A stretch of 64,000 nucleotides of DNA from Nissolia schottii (taxonomy: Eukaryota; Streptophyta; Magnoliopsida; Fabales; Fabaceae): positions 65,420-129,419 of the forward strand of contig QANU01107820.1 in the NCBI GenBank assembly GCA_003254905.1. The letters run 5' to 3'. A program made the position numbers and the translations under genes. Of this stretch, positions 1 to 12,159 are shown piece by piece. Every line of letters begins with the position of its first letter. Positions within the stretch are counted from its first letter, which is position 1. The notes beneath the pieces were generated by a model that worked only from the letters and a program-made list of their open reading frames with translations, did no database searches and was not told the origin of the DNA.

Positions 1-1162
1 TCCTTCTTATAAGAATAAAAATCTCTTAATAAGAGGTTTTTTTTTTCATTATCAAAACTAAAAATTGAAATCATTAATTAAGGAATCAAGAACTAGCTGT
101 TAAACTTCACGTATATAAATAAAAATAAATAACAAATAGAGTAATTATATAATGAATATGTCATTCACACACCATACAAATATAATATCTCCTCTAACAA
201 AATCGTGTGGTGCTGTTGAGCTGGTTTGAGACTTTTGTTACCTGGACATTCACTGACAATTTGCACAACGATAAGTTTAATGTCAACCAACTAATTTCAT
301 TTGCTTATTCTCTTGTGTTTGACATGTGGTCGTCATTATCAAGTATTTCCAGGTTAGTTAAATTTTTGTTGACAACATTTCAAATTAGAATGTGAAGAAT
401 ATTTACAAAATAATTAAATATATAAACTTACACAAGTTAACTACTAATTTAATTTAAAGAAAAAAAAGATATAAATTAAAGATGTTCCTTATATACAGCA
501 TTAAAGGCTATTGCATTTTACGCCTCTAAATTGAGATTGCGTACGAACCTCACAGTCATAACTCCCTGACCCTACATAAGAACTAGTATAGCAACATGAC
601 AATTGAGTTTCACGAGCAAGAGCAACAATTCAGATACTCATATCACGTAATGTACGATTGAATATCCATCACAATCTTCTACATGAACCTCATGAAACGC
701 TTCTCCTTTATTGGTAATCTCTTCTTGATTGTATTCTTTTTGAGTAGTTCTTAATTACTTTCAGAGGAAGAGAAATGTTTTACTCTGATCTACTTAGTAT
801 TATTTATTACATTAATGAATATGAATAATTTAGGATATACGATAAGGGTAACCAATCTTTGTCAATAGGCCAAATAATAATTAGACTAAAGAACAATTAA
901 GAATTTCCATGTATTTTCAGTTTGTGTGGTTCTTATACTAGTATACGTGCTCTATGCGTGTGATGATTAATAACCTTTGGTTACTACAATTTTCATGACG
1001 GATATGTCATTTGAAATGAAGATCAAGAAACTTTTAACAATGATGGTGAAGATAGCGTAAACTTTACCCTTTTGAGTTTCATGAGCTCACGGCACGTTGT
1101 GCTTTAATTTTAATAAGAGATGTGGTTTAGTAATCATATCAATGATCTTTCTAAGTTGTAAT
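1..1162. other. AT-rich intergenic, nothing recognised
   Basis: No reading frame of coding character and no recognisable repeat. The few short open frames have random composition. Confidence 0.6.
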
Positions 1163-1582
1163 TAGGGAGAATAATTTATCAAGTGATTTACAGTGAATCA
1201 ATTTTATTTAGCTGCACTTTTAAATTGTGGTTAAATACGTTTTAAAAGTATAACTAAATATATTCTCAATTTTACCCCACCTCATATTTCTTCACTAGTT
1301 TCATTTCATTTAGCAGCGCTTTTAAACTGTGGTTAAATACATTTTAATAGTGTTGCTAAATGCATTATCAATTTTACCCCACATCATTCCTCTTCACGAG
1401 TGTCAATTTCATTTAGCTGCACTTTTAAACTATGATTAAATATATTTTAAAAGTGTGGCTAAATGTATTCTTAATTTTACACACTTCATTTAGCCAATTT
1501 TAAAATGTATCTAACTATAATTTAAACGTGCGACTAAATAAAATTGATTCACTCTAAACTACTTGATGCATCATTCTTCCTA
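1163..1582. mobile_element. Foldback MITE with internal direct repeats
   Basis: The two ends are inverted copies of each other over about 48 bp: the left end reads TAGGGAGAATAATTTATCAA and the right end, reverse-complemented, reads TAGGAAGAATGATGCATCAA, with the match continuing through GTGAATCAATTTTATTTA. Inside are three direct units of about 102 bp (landmarks GCTGCAC near 1211, GCAGCGC near 1313, GCTGCAC near 1416). A fourth, partial unit near 1490-1555 lies in inverted orientation. There is no coding capacity. The architecture fits a non-autonomous foldback or MULE-like MITE; no clean target duplication was seen. Confidence 0.7.
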
Positions 1583-3295
1583 ACATATAAGATGTAACTT
1601 AAAAGCCTCCTTAGAACAAATATATAACATGCAATGTCGCTGGAATGAATAGTTCAATTGTGTTACTTCTTTGGTCTTAACGGTTTCTTAATTTTAGCCT
1701 TAAAGTGATGCGCAAATCTAAGCCAGTACTCAACACCAAATTCAAACTTTAATTTGTGCCCCTCCCCCTTTTCTAACAACTTTATGATTTTTTCAAAAGG
1801 AGTGTTCATAACGGTATAGGCTTTGCATTTCAGAAAATGGGAATGAAGAGATTTTGATTGTTTGTTGAGTTGGTCACCTACTATATGGACCCCTCCGCCA
1901 CCCTCCTATTCCACTGAAATTGTGACAAGTTATGCTCTCTATTCAAAAATCATTGTCCAAGAAGACAATTGTTTTTTGGCATTAGGTTTCTAGTGACCCT
2001 GTTCAATGGGACAATAATAATAATAGGTTCAAACAAATAGCGAAAGATAACAATACCTTCTTCATATATTATTTTTATTGTTTTCTGAAATTGGGCTCGA
2101 GACTTGAGAGTGGGAAATGAAACTCTTCAAACAAACAGATGGTCCCCTGACTTGCTTCCAAACGTAGCAATATTCCAACTTTTGGTCTCTATCAACTTCT
2201 GGAATTCCAAACGTCCCATTGTCGCTGCCAACCATTGAACTGCTGCCCATCAACGGCATCAACGTTTGCCTATCCTCCTATCAACAGCCAAGGGACTTTC
2301 TGAAATCCAGTCACAACATGCTAGATCGTTCTCGTCTTGACTCTAGAGTATGTTTGGAGAAAGAATCACTTGTCTTAATGTACCAACTCGTAGCATTTTT
2401 TATTTTTTTTTTATAAATAGGGCCAATTTTATTACCATCAACCCGAGCAAAAATCAAGGAAGGAACACCATTACGGTGTTCTCCAAGCCATCACGCAAGG
2501 CATGCACGTCAAGGTCAAGAATGCTCACTAGAAACCCCTAAGAAAAATCCAATGAGAAAAACCTTTGCTTTTTTAGAGGGAAAAGAGTACATCACCCTCC
2601 CAAAATAGGGCATAATTCAAACAATTGAGTTCATTACAATCTATAATCATCAAAAGCAAAAAAACACCCTACAATATTACAACAACTCATAATAATCATA
2701 CTAAGCATCAGAAGTCCGCCTATTTGGCTCTTTGCTAGTGGCACTTGCACGAACTTAAATCAAAATCATTGCTTAAAACACCTTGTTTGCTAGATTCTCA
2801 TATGCCCAACCACACTCATAGGAAAGCTCAATAGCCTTCGGATTAAGTACACCTGACGTGGATAAAGGACTATGAGCCTCCCAGTATGAACTTCTTTTCC
2901 ATTCGCCTCTTGTGGTGCGAAAAAACATTCCTTCTGCGCCTCACTATTAGGTCAACGTACATGTAACCATCTTCTTGTATTACCCCCATTCATTAAGCAT
3001 GACTTCCTAATTTCAAGGCATGAAAATAGTTGTCTACCAACCACCCATGATCCAAAGGAAATGATCAAAACTATCTGAAACCATACAAATAACAAGATCC
3101 CAACAGCCTATCATGCCTATTGATAATAGCAACAAATTCACTGTAGATTTCCTATTTGTTAGGACTAAAACCGCACCTACTCATGAAATTTGCAATATTG
3201 GTTATATCACTATGAAAACATGATCTATTAACCTTCCAAACCATATAGAATTGCAGAAGCCTTTTAATCATGAATTCTTGACTTTTCCTCTTCTC
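1583..3295. other. Intergenic, unassigned
   Basis: No gene is supported. The stretch 2400-2600 read on the minus strand has the look of a retrotransposon 3' tail (T-rich motifs around TTTCTCATTGGATTTTTC), but no protein remnant confirms it. Confidence 0.4.
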
Positions 3296-3299
3296 CTCA

Positions 3300-4110
3300 A
3301 TTCTTCATAAGCCTTCTTTCTTTTTCACGCCATATCATCCATCTTCGTTGTCTTCTAACGTACATCTTGTCCGAATCAGTAGTCCGCCCAAAATATCTGT
3401 AAAGACCCAAGATTTCAGAGGCGCGTTGCAATGACACAGGACGAGGGACTCGTTGTAGCATTGCAGTGACATGGAAGTAGCGAGGCCTAGTAGCACGCTG
3501 CAACGACATGGAGTCACCAAACCTTAGTTGTGGCACCTTGGGCCAAATAAGGACCCGTCTCTTCACCTATATATAGAGTTCCCCTCACATCTCTATAACT
3601 CGCTCAGAGCTTCAAATTCCTCCCTCAAGCGGGAGCTTTTACTTATCTTATCTTCTTTCTCTCTTTTTGTGAAGACGCAACGTTCACCTAGGGTAAGTTG
3701 CTAATCCTTTTAGGGATGGCCTAAGGTAGTAGGCCCCAGTGCCGCTACTTTAGTAGTGGTAGCGCTATGGCAGTCCATGACTGCCATAGCGATACTGGAT
3801 CATCGTAGCAATGCCAGTTCACTACCACAATGCCCTTCAGTTATGTTTTATCAATTTTTTTGATGGTGTGTTTGTCCTTTCCAAGTGCCAACTCTACGCT
3901 GTTTGGTTAGATTTAAATAACAAACTTTAATAAAAACTCCAGTTAAGGAAGGGTCCTAGTTAAAGGAAAGTTCTGGTTAGGAAAGACTTGGTACTTAAGT
4001 TGTCCATTATGACACATCCCTCTTTCTTGGGAACCTCCCTATGCACGGGATCACAGTCCTTAGTTCCGAACGAGTAGCAAGACTAAAGCATAAATTGGCT
4101 AGGATGCTAC
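3300..4110 (+). repeat. LTR-like fragment, related to 25370-26250
   Basis: Landmarks in order: a TATA-like CCTATATATAGAG (about 3567), GAGCTTCAAATTCCTCCCTC, GTGAAGACGCAACG (about 3670), GGATGGCCTAAGGTAGTAGG (3713), then GCTACTTTAGTAGTGGTAGC and a CCATGACTGCCATAGCG palindromic run. The same landmarks occur in the same order on the opposite strand at 25370-25760, so this is a dispersed family. The TATA box followed by a leader-like tract suggests a long terminal repeat; the exact ends are not visible. Confidence 0.55.
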
Positions 4111-7100
4111 CTCCTATAAATTTTGATTGGGGGAAAAAATTAATTTAATAATTACAAACATTTTTTTTTCATCTTTGATTATAATTTTTTTACTATTTGA
4201 TTTTTAAAAAAATATTTAGATAGAATTTATGTCATAAAAATTGTCTATAATATTTCCCGCATGCTGGAGGGCAGTAATTATTATAGATGTATTTTGCGAT
4301 GAATTTTTATCTAAATAAATATTACAAAAATTGAAATGTAATATTTTTCGCTTGTCAGCGGGATTTATCACAGAAAAATTGTTTGACAGATATAGATATC
4401 TTTGGTGCAAAATTAGTTTAGGTGAGGATAGCGCTTATAAAGATACTTACAGATCAACCACCGACAACTCTCACATTGATCAGCATGATTCAAATCCTCA
4501 CCCTTTTGGGCTAAGAGTACGAACCTTAATTAACTGTGTTACTCCTTGTTGGCATGGCTATAGATATTTGGCTATATAATTTTCATTTATTATTGAAAAT
4601 TTCTTTTTCTTTTGCAAGCGAAAAATCAGTCTGTAATTAAAAATCAAACAATATTATAGATAAAAAATTTCTATCTGTAAAATCCATCTTCATTTATCAT
4701 TTTTCTTGTAATAACTTATTTTAGTTAAGGGTTCTTTTGCTTTTTTGTGGTTAAAAACGTTGGTGGCTTGGCTTGGCTTTGTGCCTCGGCTTAAATTGGG
4801 GTGGAATATTATTATATAGTAGTTTGGAGGTGAATGCTATTTTGGAAAACCCAAAGGATACTAAATAAAATATATCCTAATTTAAAACTAGCAACATGAC
4901 TTTGGTCTTTGATGACAAATGGGGTTTAGAATAAAATAAATAATCAAGGGTAAAACAATTATTTTAGACTTTTTTTTAAGTGACACTAGCCGCGTTTGAA
5001 ATTTGTAACTCTTTATTTTTTATTGAATCAGCAGTATTTGAAATCCATTGGACTTTACCTAATCTGGTTCAAGTCGGGTATTTCCACTATAGAAGTAAAA
5101 CTCTCCCAACGCTAGTTTTTTCCATCTACAAAACTCGAATCTGAGACTTTGCTTAAGGGAAATAAGTGTTGAACTACTTGAACTAGCCAACGTTGGTTCT
5201 ACAACTTTTTATGTAGAACTAAGGTCTCGTTTGTTACGTCATATAAGGCGCGATAATATTAGCTAATACTATAAAATTAACTCTTATCACATGTTTAGTG
5301 CAACACAGGATAATATAGTGTTATAAAATCTTATCCATTTTTATCCTAAAATTATATTAAGTTATCAAGTCTTAAGAGGCCTAACAACTCCTGATAGAAT
5401 AACATTGGTTCATTTTCACGTTCTCTCATCTTAGCCTTCACCGTATCACCCAGCTAGACCACCGCCCACCCGCTGCAACTCATTAATGGCCGGCAGCTTG
5501 TGCAGTACTTTCTCCATATACGGAAGTACTTCCTCTATATATAAATATTAATGCATACTTTGATCTCAAATAATGTGTTAAAAATAAACAATAAAAATAA
5601 ATTTTAAAAAACAAAATCTTCGTAGTAGTATATTGGATTGATTAAAATTTATTTTAGATTGATTTCAAGCATGTTAAATAATGAAGAATATAAGAGACAT
5701 AAATTACTTAAAGATAAAGTCTAAAGAGTCTTTTTGGTTTGAGTTAAGTCACTCAATAATCTAAAAAAATCAAAGAAGGAGAAAAAAATGATGTATATCT
5801 CTATATTTTTTAATGTGTTCTGAATATGTTAAATGCATAAGGAAATTATATATACTTATTTATAGGCATAAGATATTTAATGCCTAAATTAAATTAGAAT
5901 AATCTAAACCCGGTACAAATAGGGATAAAGATAGGGTGGTTTATGTTTCGAGACAAAAGGGTATATTGGGCATTACACCAGAAAATCCCAAAGAATCAAC
6001 CGTTAGCGAAAAGGGACAGGTGGTGCGTGATCCGATTTTGGTGGATCAAAGGAGAAGCGCCAGAAAGAGAATAGTTAACTCTAGGCTCAAGGATTTTATT
6101 TGCTGATATTAGGAGGCGAGACCATGGTAGAAAGGGAAAGAAAATGGCATTCCTCTGGTTTCCTATGGTTAATCCGAATCCCCTCATCTCTTGCTTTCCA
6201 TTGATATCCAATTCCTTGACAACTTGTTTGGAAATCCCATTGAATTGAATTCATTCAAAAATTGAATTGAATTCCATGGTTTTGAACTCAATAATTTTAT
6301 AGGATCAAAATTTAAAGAGAATTCAATTCTCAAGAAACCCCCAAAAGTAAATCAGAGCAAAAGAGGTCTGATTTGCAACAGGAATTGATGGATTTATGGT
6401 CAAAAATTAATATATCAAAAATATCCTTAAACCCTAACTTCTATATTCTCCCTTCTCCTTGTCTTCTCTTCTTCTCTTCGATCTTCCCATACTTACTTAG
6501 TTGTGTCATGAGTGTTTAGAGTCTACATGTCTCTAGGAGTTTCCAATCTCCAATATTCCTAAACTTGTGGGCAAACACATTGAGCTTATCTCGTTGGATT
6601 ACATTTGGAATTTATTTGATTAGTGACCTTGGTGTTGAAAGAACCTACTGAGATGTGGTGGAGGTGGGGGTTGAACGAAATTGGATATATTGGCCGTTGT
6701 TGTCTTCATTGTTAGAAGAAGAATCATGGAGGTGGGGTTGGTCGTGTTGGGGTTCGTCTACGACAAAAGGGTAGTCTTGTAGGGGATGAGGAAGAAGAAA
6801 AGCAATATGGCTAATGGTTGGTGGGGGGTAAGGGTAGGATGGAATTTCTTAAGTATTAAATTGAATTTCATTCTTGCCTTGCTACTTTATTTCAAACATA
6901 AGAATTCAATTCTATCCTATAAAAGTTTCTAATCAGGTTGTGAATAAATTTGTAGGTATTTAAGGGGTCGATGGGTCACTGGAATTTACTCCCCGTAGAG
7001 CTCGTCTTACTATTGTAGTTTTTGTTTTTGCTATTACTATTTTCTGATTTTAGCTGCTAGAATTGTAATTGAACCTACTGTTGCTACTTTTATTGTCCAT

Positions 7101-7915
7101 ATTGAGGACTTTCTTCTATAGCTTAGTCAAGCTATTATAGTTTCTCACATGCCTCATAGGGCAAATAGCTCATCATATTAAATTTATCTATTTTTTATAA
7201 TTTTTAGAATCAAAGAATTTTGTTATTATTTTATATTTTATATGATCATAACAAATTTTTCATTAGTTAAATTATTGAAAGAGCCAACTTATAAAAGATT
7301 TAGAGATTTGCGAATCATTTGAGCTTAACCTCTTTATAAATATTGTATTGAAAAATATTAATTTATCAAATTAAATCATATAACATATCAATACGTTATA
7401 TTTGATCATTAAATTATAACAAAATTTGATGAATTTAGTTCTAAAAATTGTCAAAAATGGACAAATTTAATAGGGTGAAACATTTACCTCATGAGGCATG
7501 TGAAAAACCAACTAAAGATATAACTAATATTTGATTGATTTCTAACTATACGTATTTTTCTGAATTTTATTTAAGTAGTAGATTTTTTTTAAGGTACAGT
7601 TTGATTGTAGTATGTAGTAGATTTTATACGTTAGAGTCAACGTCCGATCTCAAACTGAAAGAAAACAAGGTGAGAAACAAAGCCAAGAGATTGAACATGT
7701 TTAAGCACTGGTGGAAAGAACAGGCATGCTCACCCTTCATACAAAGCGATGATCTAAACATTCAAAGGGTAACAATGATTCACGTTTGCAGATTCCTACG
7801 TTGTCTTCTGCTGTGAGTCATATGTCCTTAACTCTAGTTACACAACCCTCCCTTCTATTTCCGAAACATACACTTCAATCCAAAATGCCTTATTAATTGA
7901 TATATATATATATAT
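4111..7915. other. AT-rich intergenic with faint repeat relics
   Basis: No coding region is supported. Around 6230-6310 and 6850-6930, AATTGAATTC-rich tracts face each other in inverted orientation and may be the ends of a decayed Harbinger-like element, but this is weak. A (TA)n tract lies near 7900. Confidence 0.4.
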
Positions 7916-7919
7916 TGTT

Positions 7920-8335
7920 TCAAAGTAGGTTTCTTGGTCCAAGCATGATTTTGGAGCTTCTTTGCGGGCACGAGTTGGTTGGAGCCAGCGTGGGTACCTG
8001 CAAAGACTCTGACGCTCAAGTCAATGAAGGAATGAGGGAAGAGGGTGATTAAGAGTGAGTTGGATTCCTGCGCACCTGGGGTGCTGCCTAGCGTTAAATA
8101 CCCGCGTGATGCCCGTGTGTTGAGGACTCTTCCACATGATGCATTGGGAAGAAGGTATTTCCGACCATAAGGTTCACTGGGGGGAGATTCTCTTGGGCCA
8201 GTGCTATCTCTTGGGAGGAGAGTATCTCGGGCGGTTACATTGGTGACTTGCTAGGGAGAAGCTTAGGTCGGGTTGGGTTGCTCCACGGACCCTCGGGTAC
8301 AGGTCTCTAGAATGGACCTTTATGATCTAATCCAA
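7920..8335 (+). repeat. Dispersed GC-richer repeat (GGTACCTGCAAAGACTCTGACG family)
   Basis: A GC-richer island in AT-rich surroundings. It contains GGTACCTGCAAAGACTCTGA followed by CGCTCAAGTC. Diverged matches occur at about 56199 (GGTACCTACAAGCACTCTGA) and about 25112 (TTGCAAGGCACTCCGACGCC). No reading frame is preserved. I read it as a copy of a dispersed transposon family of unknown class. Confidence 0.45.
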
Positions 8336-9429
8336 CCCACACACATATGTATGTATGTATATATATGCACACACACTAAATTACTTTTAAATAAAAAGTA
8401 TATATTTTTTTAGTGCAGTATTTTTTTTATTATTTTAATTATACAACATTTATAATTATTAAAATAATTTTATTTTTAAAAATTCTCGAGAGTTAATATA
8501 CTAATATATATGACATAATACTTATATTATCTAATAATTTTGGAAAATATGAATTTATTACTCCATAACATTGAAATCTTATTTTCATTTTAATAAATAA
8601 TGATAAAAATATTTTACTAACGTTCACATTAAAAATTAGGCGGTGGTGGCCCTGGAGGCGGGCGGTCACAGATCTAGGTGGGAGAGGAGGTGGTGGAGCC
8701 AAGCTGATTGGGGGTGAGGTGCTACGGGTGTGGGGAAGGACGGTGCGTGTGACGGAAGGGGAGGGGCAGTGCGACGGAGCTGAGGAAGGAGCAAGTTCTG
8801 ACGTTGGCACTAGAGACAATGCTACAAGAAGGAAAGGAAAAGGCAGCGGAGTTGCTAAGAACGAAGACTATGGGAAAGAAAGAGAAAAAGTCAAAAAAGT
8901 GAATTCATTTTCTTTTTTTGAGTTTTTTAAAGGTTGGACAAATTTGCTCCTTGTGAGAGCCCAATAGTAAATTGTTTTGGGTTAAAGGAAAAAGTTGGCA
9001 CACTTTTAGATGGGCCTTGACATGCCTCTGAAGGGAATTCAGGTTATAAATAAGGCCTATATATATATATAGTTTACCAAAACATAAACGAGACTTATAG
9101 TATAGACACTTGCCACATACAAGTGGGGCCTTTGAAAAAGCCCAAATGAATTGGTGGGCCAGGTCAGCCCTGATAAAAACCCTTATTATCTATTATCTGC
9201 TTTATGCTTATTCCCACATCCATTTCTCCAAAACAGTACAAAATCACAATACAACAATTGTTTTGTTTTGGTTTGGTTTGGTTTGGTAGTGAATTATTGG
9301 GGAAAGAGTGTAAAGGAAAAAAGGGAGGAAGAAGATGTGCCCAATGCGGGTCCCCAGGAAAAAAAAAAAAACTGATCAATCACCAGACCCATCACTATGC
9401 AATCCAACGGCTCTGATTCTCTCTAGTTT
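8336..9429. other. Intergenic and upstream region of the DUF1639 gene
   Basis: Contains a (TG)(TA) microsatellite near 8345-8370, a GC-richer patch at 8640-8830 of unclear origin, and then the presumptive promoter region. No gene is supported. Confidence 0.4.
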
Positions 9430-9455
9430 TTCACTCTTCACTGTACACAAGGAAG

Positions 9456-9464
9456 GATAAATAC
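9456..9464 (+). promoter_or_regulatory. Possible TATA element of the DUF1639 gene
   Basis: GATAAATAC lies just before a purine-rich leader containing (GA)n. Position and composition suit a core promoter. It is placed by eye only, about 740 bp before the start codon, consistent with a long (perhaps spliced) leader. Confidence 0.3.
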
Positions 9465-9562
9465 ACACACCACAACCCAACACGAGAGAAAGAAAGGCTA
9501 GAGAAGAAGAGAAGGGAAAGAGAGGAGAGGAATAACCCCTCAAAACTCTGTTTCACACTTTG

Positions 9563-9569
9563 AGAGAGA

Positions 9570-9604
<35 letters not shown>
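9563..9604 (+). repeat. (GA)n microsatellite in 5' leader
   Basis: A run of GA dinucleotides with small interruptions, in the presumed 5' UTR of the DUF1639 gene. Such tracts are common in plant leaders. Confidence 0.85.
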
Positions 9605-9608
<4 letters not shown>

Positions 9609-10194
9609 TGCAGCCCCATTCACATACTAAGCCGTAGAAGGGGATTTGAGAGAGTTTGTGTGTATAAGGAAGAGGAAGAAACGTTTGCTAAGGAAGAAAA
9701 GTTTGCAAATTTAACGGACAGAGAAGAAGATCTGTGGTTTTCTTTGGATTATTTTTTCATACCCTTCTTCGCTGAACCTGAATTTCTATCATTGTACGCT
9801 TCCAGCTCCATCTCCATCTCCATCTTCTTCTTCTTCTTCTTCTCATTTGAGGGCCTCTTTGAAATGGGGGTTTCTTCTCTTTCATCTGCTTCATGTTCTG
9901 ACCCTTTTCTTAATTATGTGGTTTTTTTGGTTTTGCAGGATAAGGATTGTATTTTCTGGTTGGCATAGATCTTGACTTTTGAGGTTGAAGGTTCAACAAT
10001 CCTTGTGGACTCTGGTATCCCATCCATCTCTATCTCATCTTCTCCAATTTTCCCTCAATTCTTTTCTTTTTGGAAAATCGCCTATTACTCCTCCTGAATC
10101 CTTCCTTTTGAGTTCATTTGAAGTGAATAAATACGAAGATTTGACGATTTTTCTTTGTTTCTTTGTGTGTGGCGCAGAGAGAGAGGGGGAAAGG

Positions 10195-11086
10195 ATGGAG
10201 ACAGAGGAGCGGAACCAGAGAGGGTGCAGCAAGGGTTCAGAGCCAGAGTTTTTCTTGCAGTGGGGTAACAGGAAGAGGCTCCGATGCGTGCGGGTCAAGG
10301 ACCCCAGGATTTCTTCCAGGATCAACGGTGCTGGTGGCGCTGGTGTTGGAATCCGTAGGAAGCTTGTTGCTTCTGCAGCACTGGATCATCATCATCGTTC
10401 ATCTCTTTCGGAGAAAGAAAGTTCTCATCTTCAACATCATCATCAACCTAATCGCCTCACAAGGTGGTTACGAACAGCAACGACTCGCGGATCTTCGCAT
10501 AACTCTCCTTTTTTATTTTTCTTCTTCTCTCTTCCTGTTTGGCTTCCCAGAAAATCTGGGGTTTTTGGTTGGTGTAATGTAATGTCTCTTCTTTCTTCCT
10601 CTGTTTGGCTGCTGGGAAAGTCTGTCGGAGGAAGAGAACCGGCAAGGAGAAAAATTTCCCTTTTTTTTGGGTTCCCTTTTCGGTTTCCCTGAAAATCCGG
10701 GGTTTTTGGTTTTTTTGATGTAATAGTAAATGATGTTGCTTACCGCTGTTTGGTTTATAGGGAAGTTTCTCAGAGGAAGAGAAGCGGCGGAGAGAGAATA
10801 AATAAATCCAATTTTTGGTTTTTGGTTCACTATGGGATTTTGGTATATTTAAAGGAATGATAGTGTTTCAATTTTGAGTTGTTTTTTTAAATTTCTGGGA
10901 AATCCTCAGACGAAGAGAAGCGTCATCATAGAGAACGAAAATCCTCGCCCCCCCCCTCCCTTTTCATTCCCTGTTTTCTCAGAAGAATTTAAAAAAAGAA
11001 AGAGATTTTGTGAGATGTAAAAACTATTTTTGCTACTTTTGCATACCCAGATACGATAATCTCGTGCTTGCTTAATTTCTGAAATG

Positions 11087-11119
<33 letters not shown>

Positions 11120-12159
11120 CAAGGATAAGAGAGCGTTGGATCTGTGATTTCTATGAAAATGTTTGAAATTTCCGATTTTTTTCCCAATTTGTTTTTGTGG
11201 TGATTCTGATGGGGAAAAATGTATTGGGTGCAGGAATTCGGACGGTGCAATTCTGCGGTCGGCCGGCGGCGAGCACAGGAAAGCGGCGTCACCGGACAAG
11301 GAGGACCGGTACTACACGACGAGGGGTTCGGCGATGGTGGCGGCTGATGAGAACAACGGCAAGGTCTCCGGCGTCGGCGACGTCAACAACGGCGAAGACA
11401 GAGCCCTCGTTTGGCCTAAGCTTTACATCACCCTCTCAAGCAAAGAGAAAGAGGAAGATTTTCTCGCCATGAAGGGTTGCAAGCTTCCCCAGCGACCCAA
11501 AAAGAGGGCCAAGATCATCCAAAGAAGCTTACTCGTAAGTTTTTCTCTATCTGCCCCTTCTTATTATTATTTTTTTGTTTTAAAAAATGGGTTTTTTTCC
11601 CTATTTTTTTATTTGGAGGTATATAAAAATGTTATTTTTTGTTTTGGGGGAGAAGAGGCCTTTTTTGGTTTGGGTGATTTGATTTTGCATGTTTCATTCT
11701 TCTTCTTCTTCTTCTTCTCCCTGACTCATCTTTTGTTTGGTTGGTATGGGTGGGGAGTTGCAGTTGGTGAGTCCTGGAGCGTGGTTGACCGATATGTGCC
11801 AAGAGAGATATGAAGTTAGGGAGAAGAAAAGTAACAAGAAGGTAAGTGTGTTCGGTTTGTGTTGCTATTTTTGTCACTTCGTCTGGATATAGCATCTTTG
11901 GATTTTACTTTTTCCAAAACTATGGATTTTTGGGTATTTGGTACTTTACCCATGGCTAAAACTAAATATATTATGCAATAAAATTGAAATCTACCGAGGC
12001 CATGGATCTTTTCCTTTTTTAGGTATTTTTTATTTGACTTTTTTTTTTTATATCACTATGAATGGTTTAAATTGCTAATATGTTTTTTCTATTTTTCGGT
12101 GGATGCAGAGACCAAGGGGATTGAAGGCTATGGGGAGCATGGAAAGTGATTCTGAATGA
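10195..12159 (+). CDS. DUF1639 family protein, 232 aa
   Basis: Coding exons are 10195-10463, 11234-11534, 11764-11841 and 12109-12159. All junctions are GT-AG and the frame is kept throughout. The product starts METEERNQRG, carries LQWGNRKRLRCVRVKD (residues 21-36) and LTRNSDGAILRS (88-99), then the DUF1639 core from WPKLYITLSSKEKEEDFLAM (150-169) through LPQRPKKRAKIIQRSLL and PGAWLTDMCQERYEVREKK to a basic RPRGLKAMG tail. The family is plant-specific with no known biochemical function; the basic clusters suggest a nuclear location (inference). The start is the first ATG of the conserved reading frame. The leader is long and probably has an intron ending at TTTTGCAG (9938). It resembles Arabidopsis At3g03880, from memory. 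Confidence 0.9.
10530..10920 (+). repeat. Diverged minisatellite-like repeats in intron 1
   Basis: Three imperfect copies, about 140-200 bp apart, of a unit containing TGAAAATCCGGGGTTTTTGG, then a CTGTTTGG... GGGAAG... motif and GAGGAAGAGAAGCGGC. All lie inside intron 1 of the DUF1639 gene (10464-11233), which also carries a T-run. Confidence 0.6.
11089..11119 (+). repeat. Poly(T) run, intron 1
   Basis: About 31 consecutive T residues, upstream of the intron 1 acceptor (GGTGCAG at 11233). Confidence 0.95.

Noticed and set aside
7535..7816. 93-aa plus-strand frame
   Set aside because: AT-rich random composition, no motif, no splice or promoter context.
9979..10692. 237-aa plus-strand open frame
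   Set aside because: Only residues from the ATG at 10195 to 10463 are exon 1 of the DUF1639 gene. The rest is leader and intron read-through.
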